Positions 1-6,370 of a stretch of DNA of 7,673 bases are shown here, in pieces. Below the pieces are notes generated by a model. The model had not been told where the DNA came from. It made no database searches and saw nothing but the letters and a program-made list of their open reading frames with translations. Location: positions 1 through 7,673 of the forward strand of contig JANYBA010000161.1 of the NCBI GenBank assembly GCA_025360985.1, in the 5' to 3' direction. Position numbers and translations under genes: made by a program. Numbering within the stretch: the first letter of the stretch is position 1; the number at the start of each line of letters is the position of its first letter. Origin of the DNA: Gammaproteobacteria bacterium (GTDB taxonomy: Bacteria > Pseudomonadota > Gammaproteobacteria > Xanthomonadales > Xanthomonadaceae).

Positions 1-185
1 TGTTCGAATTGCTCGATCGCCTCGACGATGTCGTCGCCGACGCCGGCGGCGCGGTCTACCCGGCCAAGGACGCGCGCATGCCCGGGCGGCGTTTTCGGCA
101 ATACTTCCCGGCCTGGCAAGCGTTCCAGTCCTTTATCGACCCCCGCTTCTCGTCCGGCTTCTGGCGGCGCGTGATGGAAAATTGA
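1..185 (+). CDS. DprE1-like FAD-binding oxidase, C-terminal 60 residues (partial)
   Basis: The open frame runs from the left edge (codons from base 3) to TGA at 183-185; the FAD-binding domain lies outside the window. Visible is a Tyr-x-Ala-Lys-Asp-Ala-Arg motif (Tyr at 57-59, Lys at 66-68), then a Phe/Pro/Trp-rich stretch, an Ile-Asp-Pro and a Phe-x5-Arg-like tail. From memory, Mycobacterium tuberculosis DprE1 ends with the same layout, Tyr415-x-x-Lys418-Asp-Ser-Arg, then Val-Asp-Pro and a short basic tail, and Lys418 is an active-site residue. The family oxidises C2 of polyprenyl-phosphoryl-beta-D-ribose to the 2-keto intermediate. The next gene encodes the matching reductase, which strongly supports the call. 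The sugar substrate in this organism is inferred, and another FAD-linked (vanillyl-alcohol-oxidase-type) sugar oxidase remains possible. Confidence 0.8.
   Translation, partial: FELLDRLDDVVADAGGAVYPAKDARMPGRRFRQYFPAWQAFQSFIDPRFSSGFWRRVMEN
176..179 (+). promoter_or_regulatory. Ribosome binding site choosing ATG 188
   Basis: GGAA lies inside the last codons of the upstream gene, 8 bases before ATG 188. An in-frame TTG at 182 would have almost no spacing from this site, so ATG 188 is preferred as the start of the reductase gene. Confidence 0.5.
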
Positions 186-187
186 AC

Positions 188-925
188 ATGCAAAACGTCC
201 TGATCGTCGGCGCCACCTCCGCCATCGCCGAAGCCTGCGCACGCCGCTACGCCGGCCGCGGCGCGACCCTGTACCTGACCGGGCGCGACCAAGCGCGACT
301 GCAAGTGATCGCCGACGACCTGAAGGTCCGCGGCGCCGCCGCCGTGCACGTGGCCTTGCTCGACGTCAACGACAGCGCCGGCCAGGCGCGCGTGGTCGAC
401 GCCGCCTGGGCGCTGCTCACGCGCGTGGACGTGGTCCTGGTCGCGCACGGCACCCTGCCCGAGCAGGCGCGCTGCGAGTCCTCGCCCGACTACGCCCTGG
501 CCGAATTCAACACCAATGCCAGCGCGACGCTGGCATTGCTGACCCGGCTGGCGCCGCGCATGGCGGCGCAGCGCCAGGGCACGATCGCCGTGATCAGTTC
601 GGTCGCCGGCGATCGCGGCCGCGCCAGCAATTACCTGTACGGCAGCGCCAAGGCCGCGGTCAGCACTTTCCTCAGCGGCCTGCGCCAGCGCCTGGCGCGC
701 GACGGCGTCAACGTGCTGACCATCAAGCCGGGTTTCGTGGACACGCCGATGACGCGCGAATTCAAGAAAGGCGCGCTCTGGGCCAGCCCCGACCAGGTCG
801 CCGGCGGCATCGTCCGCGCCATCGACCGCCGGCGCAGTATCGCCTACGTGCCGTGGTTCTGGGCCGGCATCATGCTGGTGATCAAGCACATCCCCGAATT
901 CGTTTTCCGCAGGATCAAGCTGTGA
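188..925 (+). CDS. DprE2-like short-chain dehydrogenase/reductase
   Basis: A 245-residue SDR. The N-terminal nucleotide-binding motif is Gly8-Ala-Thr-Ser-Ala-Ile-Ala, a variant glycine motif, with Ala where most SDRs have the last Gly. The catalytic residues are visible: Ser138 and the Tyr151-Gly-Ser-Ala-Lys155 pair. The C-terminus (Pro-Trp-x-Trp, then Lys-His-Ile-Pro-x3-Phe-Arg-Arg) closely recalls the end of mycobacterial DprE2 (Arg-His-Ile-Pro-x3-Phe-Arg-Lys), as does the Tyr-Gly-Ser-x-Lys active site. DprE2 reduces the 2-keto intermediate made by DprE1, giving polyprenyl-phosphoryl-D-arabinose by net C2 epimerisation. The start lies 2 bp after the oxidase stop, and the end overlaps the next gene by 4 bp, so the two enzymes are probably made together. 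The hydrophobic tail fits membrane association with a lipid-linked substrate. Family is certain; the DprE2 role rests on the tail and the neighbour. Confidence 0.87.
   Translation: MQNVLIVGATSAIAEACARRYAGRGATLYLTGRDQARLQVIADDLKVRGAAAVHVALLDVNDSAGQARVVDAAWALLTRVDVVLVAHGTLPEQARCESSPDYALAEFNTNASATLALLTRLAPRMAAQRQGTIAVISSVAGDRGRASNYLYGSAKAAVSTFLSGLRQRLARDGVNVLTIKPGFVDTPMTREFKKGALWASPDQVAGGIVRAIDRRRSIAYVPWFWAGIMLVIKHIPEFVFRRIKL
911..914 (+). promoter_or_regulatory. Ribosome binding site choosing GTG 922
   Basis: AGGA stands 7 bases before GTG 922, whose last three bases plus A form the upstream gene's stop in a GTGA overlap. This spacing decides the epimerase start against the upstream in-frame GTG at 853, which would overlap the reductase gene by 73 bp. 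Confidence 0.6.
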
Positions 926-1875
926 GTCCTGCGTTCGACCCCAATGCCAGGATCGTGATCACCGGCGCCGCCGGGCTGGTCGGCCAGAACCTGGTCGTCG
1001 AACTGGAGGCGCAGGGCTATCGCCGGATCGTGGCGATCGACAAGCACCGGCACAACCTCGACATCCTGCGCGAACTACATCCGGCCGTGACGACGGTCGA
1101 AGCCGACCTCGCCGAGCCGGGTGACTGGCAGGCAGCCTTCGCAGACGCGGATGTTGTCGTGCAGTTGCACGCGCAGATCACCGGCAAGTTCCCCGGGGAA
1201 TTCGAGCGCAACAACCTGGTCGCGACGCGGCGCGTGCTTGAGGCCTGCCATGCGCATGCGCTGCCCTACCTCGTGCACATCAGTTCGTCGGTGGTCAATT
1301 CCGCGGCCCAGGACAGCTACACCCTGACCAAGCGCGCGCAAGAAGCGCTGGTCGCCGAAAGCGGTCTGCGCCATTGCGTGCTCCGGCAAACGCTCATGTT
1401 CGGGTGGTTCGATCCCAAGCACCTGGGCTGGCTGTCGCGCTTCATGGCGAAAACGCCCATCTTTCCGATCCCCGGCGATGGCCGCTACATGCGCCAGCCG
1501 CTGTACGAACGCGATTTCTGCCGCTGCCTGGCCTGGTGCCTGCAGAACAAGCCCGATGGCGCCGTCTACGACATCGTCGGCGACACCCGCATCGACTACA
1601 TCGACATCATCCGCGCGATCAAGCGGGTCAAGAATCTGCACACGCTCATCGTGCGCATCCCGGTGTCGCTGTTCGCCTTCCTGCTCCGCGGCTATGCGCT
1701 GTTTTCGCGCAAGCCGCCGTTCACGGCCGACCAGCTCAAGGCGCTCGCCGCCGGCGACGACTTCACCGGAGTGGATACCTCGGCGGTGTTCGGCGTGCTG
1801 CAGACGCCGTTCGAACAGGCGATCCGCGAGAGTTATTGCGATCCTCGCTACAGCCCCGTCGTGTTGAAGCGCTGA
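922..1875 (+). CDS. NAD-dependent epimerase/dehydratase (extended SDR)
   Basis: A 317-residue protein from GTG 922. The Rossmann motif is Gly15-Ala-Ala-Gly18-Leu-Val-Gly21 after a short beta strand. An acidic residue follows the second strand (Val-Ala-Ile-Asp), as in NAD-preferring members. The active site has a Ser-Ser-Ser run and Tyr133-Thr-Leu-Thr-Lys137. Length and layout match nucleoside-diphosphate-sugar epimerases and dehydratases (RmlD/GalE/3-beta-HSD clan). Near residues 240-265 is a basic and hydrophobic stretch (Ile-Arg-Ala-Ile-Lys, then a Phe/Leu-rich helix) that could touch the membrane. It sits between the DprE2-like reductase and a FAD oxidoreductase in the same operon, so its substrate is probably a nucleotide- or lipid-linked sugar in the same pathway. 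Whether it epimerises, dehydrates or reduces cannot be told from sequence. Confidence 0.85.
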   Translation: MSPAFDPNARIVITGAAGLVGQNLVVELEAQGYRRIVAIDKHRHNLDILRELHPAVTTVEADLAEPGDWQAAFADADVVVQLHAQITGKFPGEFERNNLVATRRVLEACHAHALPYLVHISSSVVNSAAQDSYTLTKRAQEALVAESGLRHCVLRQTLMFGWFDPKHLGWLSRFMAKTPIFPIPGDGRYMRQPLYERDFCRCLAWCLQNKPDGAVYDIVGDTRIDYIDIIRAIKRVKNLHTLIVRIPVSLFAFLLRGYALFSRKPPFTADQLKALAAGDDFTGVDTSAVFGVLQTPFEQAIRESYCDPRYSPVVLKR

Positions 1876-1878
1876 ACC

Positions 1879-3186
1879 ATGACTCGAAAGCAAATCGTCG
1901 TGCTTGGCGCCGGCCCGATGGGCCTGATGGCGGCCATCGAATTGCTCAGACTCGGCCACGAGGTCGACATCTACGAGCGCGACGACCGCATCGGCGGCAT
2001 GTCGGCCAGCTTCGATTTCGCCGGCCTGAAGATCGAGCGCTACTACCACTTCATCTGCAAGACCGACTTTCCCTACTTCGACCTGCTGGCCGAACTCGGC
2101 CTGTCCGACAAGTTGCGCTGGGCCGACACGCGCATGGGCTATTACTTCAACGGCCAGTTGTACAAGTGGGGCACGCCGTTCGCGTTGCTCGCTTTTCCCA
2201 AGCTCGGACTCGTGGCGAAGTTCCGCTATGCCCTGCAGGTACTGCGCACCAAGGCCGTCAAGGACTGGACCGCCCTGGACAACGTCAACGCCACCGCCTG
2301 GCTGCGCAAGTGGCTGGGCAAGGCCGGCTACGAGACGCTCTGGCGCCGCACGTTCGAACTCAAGTTCTTCGAATACACCGAGAACCTGTCGGCGGCCTGG
2401 ATCGGCACTCGCATCAAACGCATCGCCCTGTCGCGCCGCAACCTGTTCCAGGAAAGCCTCGGCCACCTCGAGGGTGGCTCGGACACGCTGCTGGCCGAAC
2501 TCGAACGGGTGATCCTGGAACGCGGCGGCCGCATCCACCTGCGCGCCGGCATCGACAAGGTGCTGGTCGAGGACGGCCGAGTCGCCGGCATTCGCGTCGG
2601 CGAGCGCGACCTGCCCTGCGACGCCGTCGTGTCGACCGCGCCGATCCAGTACGTGCCGCGGCTGGCGCCGGACCTGCCGGCGGAATTCGTCGCCAATATC
2701 GCCGCCATCGAAAACATCCCGGTCGCCTGCGTGATCCTCAAGCTCAGGCACGCGATCAGCGAAAACTTCTGGATGAACATCAGCGATCCCGGCATCGATA
2801 TCCCGGGCGTGATCGAGTACAGCAACCTCAACCCGGGCACGCGCGAGGGCGAGCACATCCTGTACGCGCCCTTCTACATGCCCAAGACGCATCCGAAATG
2901 GGCGCACAGCAACGACCAGTTGATCGACGAAGTCATCGGCTACCTCGCGCGCCTCAATCCGGACTTCCGCCCGGACTGGGTGCTGGCGCGGCATTGCCAC
3001 CGCTACGATTTCGCGCAGACCATCTGCCCGCCCGGCTTCTACGCGCAACTGCCACCGATGAAGACGCCGATTGACGGCCTGTTCATGGCCGACACCGCCT
3101 ACTACTACCCGGAAGATCGCTCGATTTCGGAAAGCGTGGCTGCTGCCAAGCGGCTGGTGCGCGTGGTCGCCAACAACCTCGCCTGA
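1879..3186 (+). CDS. FAD-dependent oxidoreductase, amine-oxidase / protoporphyrinogen-oxidase fold
   Basis: A 435-residue flavoprotein. The N-terminal dinucleotide-binding motif is complete: Gly10-Ala-Gly12-Pro-Met-Gly15, Glu33 closing the second strand, then Ile38-Gly-Gly40. A Tyr-Tyr-His-Phe segment follows near residues 55-58. The C-terminus has a Gly-Leu-Phe-Met-Ala-Asp-Thr segment and an Ile-Ser-Glu-Ser-Val-Ala-Ala-Ala helix, the usual second FAD contact. No signal peptide or membrane span is seen. The fold is shared by UDP-galactopyranose mutase, protoporphyrinogen oxidase and phytoene desaturase. Relatives with this Tyr-Tyr-His pattern are common in O-antigen and exopolysaccharide clusters, without a settled reaction as far as I know. 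The gene starts 3 bp after the epimerase stop, so it belongs to the sugar operon. A redox or ring-isomerising step on the sugar is inferred; heme or carotenoid synthesis is unlikely given the neighbours. Confidence 0.82.
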   Translation: MTRKQIVVLGAGPMGLMAAIELLRLGHEVDIYERDDRIGGMSASFDFAGLKIERYYHFICKTDFPYFDLLAELGLSDKLRWADTRMGYYFNGQLYKWGTPFALLAFPKLGLVAKFRYALQVLRTKAVKDWTALDNVNATAWLRKWLGKAGYETLWRRTFELKFFEYTENLSAAWIGTRIKRIALSRRNLFQESLGHLEGGSDTLLAELERVILERGGRIHLRAGIDKVLVEDGRVAGIRVGERDLPCDAVVSTAPIQYVPRLAPDLPAEFVANIAAIENIPVACVILKLRHAISENFWMNISDPGIDIPGVIEYSNLNPGTREGEHILYAPFYMPKTHPKWAHSNDQLIDEVIGYLARLNPDFRPDWVLARHCHRYDFAQTICPPGFYAQLPPMKTPIDGLFMADTAYYYPEDRSISESVAAAKRLVRVVANNLA

Positions 3187-3190
3187 AGCC

Positions 3191-5431
3191 ATGTCCAGTC
3201 TGCGCACATTGATCGACAAGCACCTTCGCCGCGCACTGGTGACTGCCCTCGCGCTCTTGGCCTTGCTCAGCCTGGCGATCGCGATCTACCCTGAGCCGCT
3301 GGCGCGACCGGTGGTTCCCGCGAGCGGCCTGGTGATCGATAGCGGCTTCATCCACAACGACCTGCCCAAGGATTACGAACTTCGTCGCAGCATTCTCACG
3401 TCTTCGCAGTTGGCGATCTGGCGCTCGTGGACGCCGGAGCACGGCGCGGTGCCGGCCGACGCCCACAGCCTGCCCTTCCACATGCCGGCCTACCTCGTGG
3501 TTCCCTATACGGGTTTCGCCGGCGACCCGGGGCTGCGCATCTACGTCGAGTGCATCGCCAATGGCGCGACGCTGGCAGTCGCCAACGCGCGCACCAACAC
3601 CCAATGGAGCGAGGCGATGGTGGTGCGTCCGCACGGCTGGTGCGCGGGCGACGCGCGCCTGCGCGTGCACAGCGACAGCCACGACAAGTACATCGGCTTC
3701 GGCACGCCGTTCCGGATTTCCACGATCGCCTACCTGAAGTCGCAGTTCCTGGGCCTGTTCGCGTTCTACCTGGTCCTGTTCGCCGCCGTGGCCGGGCTCT
3801 GCCTCGCCGCATCCGCCGCGGCGACCCGCTGGTGGCCGCGCAGCGATCCGCTGGCCGCGGGATTCATTGGCATGGGCATCGGCGGCTACGCGATGTTCTT
3901 CGCTTTCTACGATTCGCACTTCGTCGGCAAGCGTGTCGCCTACTTGTTGCTGTTGCTGGCACTGGCCGGTTACTGGCGTTGGATGAAGGCGGCCAGCGAT
4001 GGCGAATGGGCCAAGACCTGGCGCGCCCCGCTCTTCGCGTGGTTCCTGGTTTCGCTGGCCTACGCGCTGCTGCTGTTCAGCGCCGACAATGGCGCCGGCG
4101 CCTGGCTGGCCAATGCCCGGTTCGCGCCGGTGCGTTGGTCCACCGATAACCAGTTGCCGATGCTGATCGCCGAATACCTGACGCGCTTCGACCTGGCCAA
4201 GCTCGACCTCGGCGTCTGGCAGGTGTCGGATCGCACGCCCCTGAGCTACGGCCTGCACGCCTGGCTGCGCATTCCCACCTTGTGGATCGCCCGCGGCAAC
4301 GATGGCGCGCACCTCGCGCCGCAGGTCCACGCCCTGATCGGCATCCTGCTCAACACCGCATGGGTACCGGTGCTCACGCACATTTTGCGACGCCTGCAAC
4401 TGTCGCCCCGGACCACCGCCATCGCCCTCGCCACGGCGGCGCTGCTGCCCTTCTGCCTGTTCAATTCCATTTATGCCTGGCCGAAGTTGCTGGGCGGCGC
4501 CTTTGGCTTGCTGGCGCTGTGGCTGCTGGTGGTCGAACGACGCGAACCGGGCGAGGGGTCGGGCACGACGCGATGGCTGCTGGCGTCGCTGCTATCCGCG
4601 CTCGCCCTGCTCTCGCACGGCGGCACGGTGTTCGGCCTCCTCGCCATGCTCGCGCTTGCCTTCGTCCTCGTCCCGTGGCCGCGAATTCGCACGCTGCTCG
4701 GGTCGGGGATCGCGGGGGTCGCGCTGTTGGTCCCATGGCTGCTTTGGCAACGAATGGTGCAGCCGCACGGCAACGCCTTGATGAAGTCGGTGTTTGCCGG
4801 CACTTACGGCTTCGACGAGCGCAATGTCGGCGTGCTCGACACCATCGCCCGCAGCTATGGCGCGATCGGATTCTCCGATTGGTGGGGCATGAAGCTCGAC
4901 GCGCTGAAATCCCTGTCGTTGCCGGCCAACGCCAAAACCTGCGCGATGGGCGAGATGGCCGACAGCGTGAATGCCCTTGGCCATTGGCGCATCGTCGATT
5001 TCATTTCGCTGGCGCCATCGATCAAGTTCCTGTGGCTGGGCCTGCTCGCATTCGCCACGGCAACGGCGGCGCGACGCGCCCTGCCCGCCTGGCGTCCGGC
5101 CTGCCTCCTGCTCGGCGCTGGCGCGCTGGGAGTGGCCGCGGATGCGCTGCTCGCCTGGGATTGCCAGGTCATCCACACGCAGTCCTACCAATCGATCCTG
5201 GCGATCGTGGCCGGACTCCTGGTGTTGCTTCTCAAGTTTGCCAACCGGCGACTTGGCCTCGGCGTCGCCGCGCTGTCGATCGCCTACGGACTGCTGGTCT
5301 GGGTCGTCGACCCCTTGCGGCACGCCATCCGCATCGACCCGCTGGCGCTGTCCCTGCTCGCGCTGCTGGTGCTCGGCGGCCTGTACGCGGGCCGCCGCCT
5401 GGCCGATGATCCCGGCGCCCACGAACGATGA
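3191..5431 (+). CDS. Polytopic membrane protein, putative GT-C-type glycosyltransferase
   Basis: A 746-residue inner-membrane protein from ATG 3191, 4 bp after the previous stop; an in-frame start at 3071 would overlap that gene by 116 bp and is rejected. A basic N-terminus leads to one hydrophobic helix (about residues 14-33). Next comes a soluble, probably periplasmic region (about 34-180) with a beta-rich look, then roughly 13-14 further hydrophobic segments from about 186 to the end. Between segments lies Trp-Ser-Thr-Asp319-Asn-Gln-Leu-Pro, placed like the acidic catalytic motif of GT-C enzymes that use polyprenyl-phosphate sugars. A later Ser475-His-Gly-Gly turn is also GT-C-like. The genes before it would make a lipid-linked sugar and GtrA follows, so it is the natural transferase of the operon. 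The GT-C call is inferred from topology, one motif and context; a flippase or polymerase is the main alternative. Confidence 0.62.
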   Translation: MSSLRTLIDKHLRRALVTALALLALLSLAIAIYPEPLARPVVPASGLVIDSGFIHNDLPKDYELRRSILTSSQLAIWRSWTPEHGAVPADAHSLPFHMPAYLVVPYTGFAGDPGLRIYVECIANGATLAVANARTNTQWSEAMVVRPHGWCAGDARLRVHSDSHDKYIGFGTPFRISTIAYLKSQFLGLFAFYLVLFAAVAGLCLAASAAATRWWPRSDPLAAGFIGMGIGGYAMFFAFYDSHFVGKRVAYLLLLLALAGYWRWMKAASDGEWAKTWRAPLFAWFLVSLAYALLLFSADNGAGAWLANARFAPVRWSTDNQLPMLIAEYLTRFDLAKLDLGVWQVSDRTPLSYGLHAWLRIPTLWIARGNDGAHLAPQVHALIGILLNTAWVPVLTHILRRLQLSPRTTAIALATAALLPFCLFNSIYAWPKLLGGAFGLLALWLLVVERREPGEGSGTTRWLLASLLSALALLSHGGTVFGLLAMLALAFVLVPWPRIRTLLGSGIAGVALLVPWLLWQRMVQPHGNALMKSVFAGTYGFDERNVGVLDTIARSYGAIGFSDWWGMKLDALKSLSLPANAKTCAMGEMADSVNALGHWRIVDFISLAPSIKFLWLGLLAFATATAARRALPAWRPACLLLGAGALGVAADALLAWDCQVIHTQSYQSILAIVAGLLVLLLKFANRRLGLGVAALSIAYGLLVWVVDPLRHAIRIDPLALSLLALLVLGGLYAGRRLADDPGAHER

Positions 5432-5820
5432 GCCGGCGGCAATTCTCGCTGTTCTTCGTCGCCGGCGGGATCGCCGCAGCCGTGAACGTGGGATCGCGCG
5501 TGCTGCTCGGCGGCGTGATGCCCTACGCGCTGTCGATCGTGGTCGCCTACCTGTTCGGCATGCTGACCGCATTCACGCTCAATCGTCGCTTCGTGTTCCC
5601 GGGCGCGGCCAACCCGCTGCACCACCAGGCGCTGTGGTTCACCCTGATCAACATCGCGGCGCTGGCGCAGACGCTGGCGGTCAGCGTGGTGCTGGCGCGT
5701 TGGCTGTTTCCGGCGCTGGGCTGGACCTGGTATCCGGAAACCGTCGCCCACGTCGTCGGCGTGATGGTGCCGATCGTTTCCAGCTACATCGGCCACAAGC
5801 GCCTGACTTTCCGCACCTGA
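5428..5820 (+). CDS. GtrA-family membrane protein
   Basis: A 130-residue protein with four hydrophobic segments (about residues 6-28, 33-50, 67-90 and 103-123) and the features of the GtrA family: an N-terminal Arg-Gln-Phe with a Gly-Gly-rich first helix, an Asn-Arg-Arg-Phe-Val-Phe motif after the second helix, and a closing His-Lys-Arg-Leu-Thr-Phe. GtrA proteins are small membrane partners of polyprenyl-linked sugar pathways. They are thought to move the lipid-linked sugar across the membrane or to organise the enzymes; mycobacteria have one (Rv3789) beside dprE1 and dprE2. The gene starts inside the stop of the transferase-like gene (ATGA overlap) and has no clear ribosome site of its own, so translation is probably coupled. 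It is the last gene of the + strand operon. Confidence 0.88.
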   Translation: MSRRQFSLFFVAGGIAAAVNVGSRVLLGGVMPYALSIVVAYLFGMLTAFTLNRRFVFPGAANPLHHQALWFTLINIAALAQTLAVSVVLARWLFPALGWTWYPETVAHVVGVMVPIVSSYIGHKRLTFRT

Positions 5821-5824
5821 CGCT

Positions 5825-5834
5825 GCCCTAGGGC
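5825..5834. other. 10-bp palindrome at the convergent junction
   Basis: GCCCTAGGGC is a perfect inverted repeat in the 7-bp gap between the two convergent operons and over the stop codon of the last lipoprotein gene. As a hairpin it has only a 3-4 bp stem, and no T-run follows on either strand, so it does not qualify as an intrinsic terminator. It could be chance. Confidence 0.35.
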
Positions 5835-6370
5835 GTGACGACGAGCTGGCGGCCGTTGTCGCAGACGAAGGTCATGCCCTTGTCCTCGAACAGCAGCAGC
5901 AGGTGGTAATTGCCCGGCGCCAAGGCCTTGCTCGACACCAGCTGCTCGAAGCCGGAGCGATTGGCCCAGTCGCCGACGTGGAAATAGCCCGGCACATCCG
6001 GCCGGTCGTAGCGCCCAGACACGTCCGCATCCCAGGTCTTGGTGCCGTCGGCGGAAATTGCGCGCAGGCGCGCCTCGTCGGGCACAGATTCCGAAGCCTT
6101 GCTGTAGAAGAATCCACTGACCAGGAATTCCGCGCCGGCCTTGACCGCGATCGGCTCGGCCGTGAACGGCTTCTTGTCCACCTGCTCGAAGTTGCAGGAT
6201 GCCACCGGACTCAATACATCCGGCGTGGTGACGACGATGAAGTCGCTGGTGGCGGCCGGCGATTCCGCCGCCGGCGCTTGCGCGCTGAGGACCGGCACCG
6301 ACGGTTGGTGGCAGGCGGACACGGCCAGCGCGGACGCGATCAGTGCTGCCGTGCGGATGCTCGTCTTCAT
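5828..6370 (-). CDS. Tandem lipoprotein 3 (180 aa), two-cysteine domain
   Basis: The start is ATG at 6370, which forms an ATGA overlap with the stop of lipoprotein 2. The open frame continues far upstream, but that part lies antiphase within lipoprotein 2. Residues 1-19 are a lipoprotein signal peptide with lipobox Val-Ser-Ala-Cys20. His at +2 does not match the Asp inner-membrane retention signal, so outer-membrane sorting is likely. An Ala/Pro/Ser-rich linker runs to about residue 58. The domain starts Cys59-Asn-Phe-Glu and includes a Gly-Arg-Tyr-Asp-Arg-Pro-Asp-Val stretch, Arg-Ser-Gly-Phe, Leu-Ala-Pro-Gly-Asn-Tyr and Cys170-Asp-Asn-Gly-Arg, ending at 180. It aligns with lipoprotein 2 over 122 residues without gaps, with about 40 percent identity by eye. 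A disulfide-closed beta sandwich exposed to the periplasm or surface is inferred. Function is unknown. Confidence 0.85.
   Translation of the reverse strand: MKTSIRTAALIASALAVSACHQPSVPVLSAQAPAAESPAATSDFIVVTTPDVLSPVASCNFEQVDKKPFTAEPIAVKAGAEFLVSGFFYSKASESVPDEARLRAISADGTKTWDADVSGRYDRPDVPGYFHVGDWANRSGFEQLVSSKALAPGNYHLLLLFEDKGMTFVCDNGRQLVVTP

Noticed and set aside
853..921. An earlier in-frame GTG start for the epimerase, adding 23 residues.
   Set aside because: The added residues are shifted-frame sequence of the reductase gene, and GTG 922 has AGGA at 7 bases and the Rossmann motif at the normal distance from the N-terminus.
1374..3074. A 566-codon + strand open frame overlapping the epimerase and FAD genes in another phase.
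   Set aside because: Arg/Pro/Ala-rich product without motifs, typical of a shifted frame in GC-rich coding DNA; the genes in the correct phase explain the region fully.
3071..3190. A 40-residue N-terminal extension of the large membrane protein.
   Set aside because: It would overlap the conserved C-terminus of the FAD enzyme by 116 bp; ATG 3191 gives a typical basic N-terminus before the first membrane helix.
1075..3219. A 714-codon open frame on the minus strand opposite the epimerase and FAD oxidoreductase genes.
   Set aside because: Its composition is the low-complexity Arg/Ala/Val/Glu/Asp type produced opposite GC-biased codons. It has no recognisable motif and lies opposite two genes with intact catalytic motifs.
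5825..5834. Intrinsic terminator at the convergent junction.
   Set aside because: The palindrome leaves almost no loop and too short a stem, and no T-run follows on either strand.
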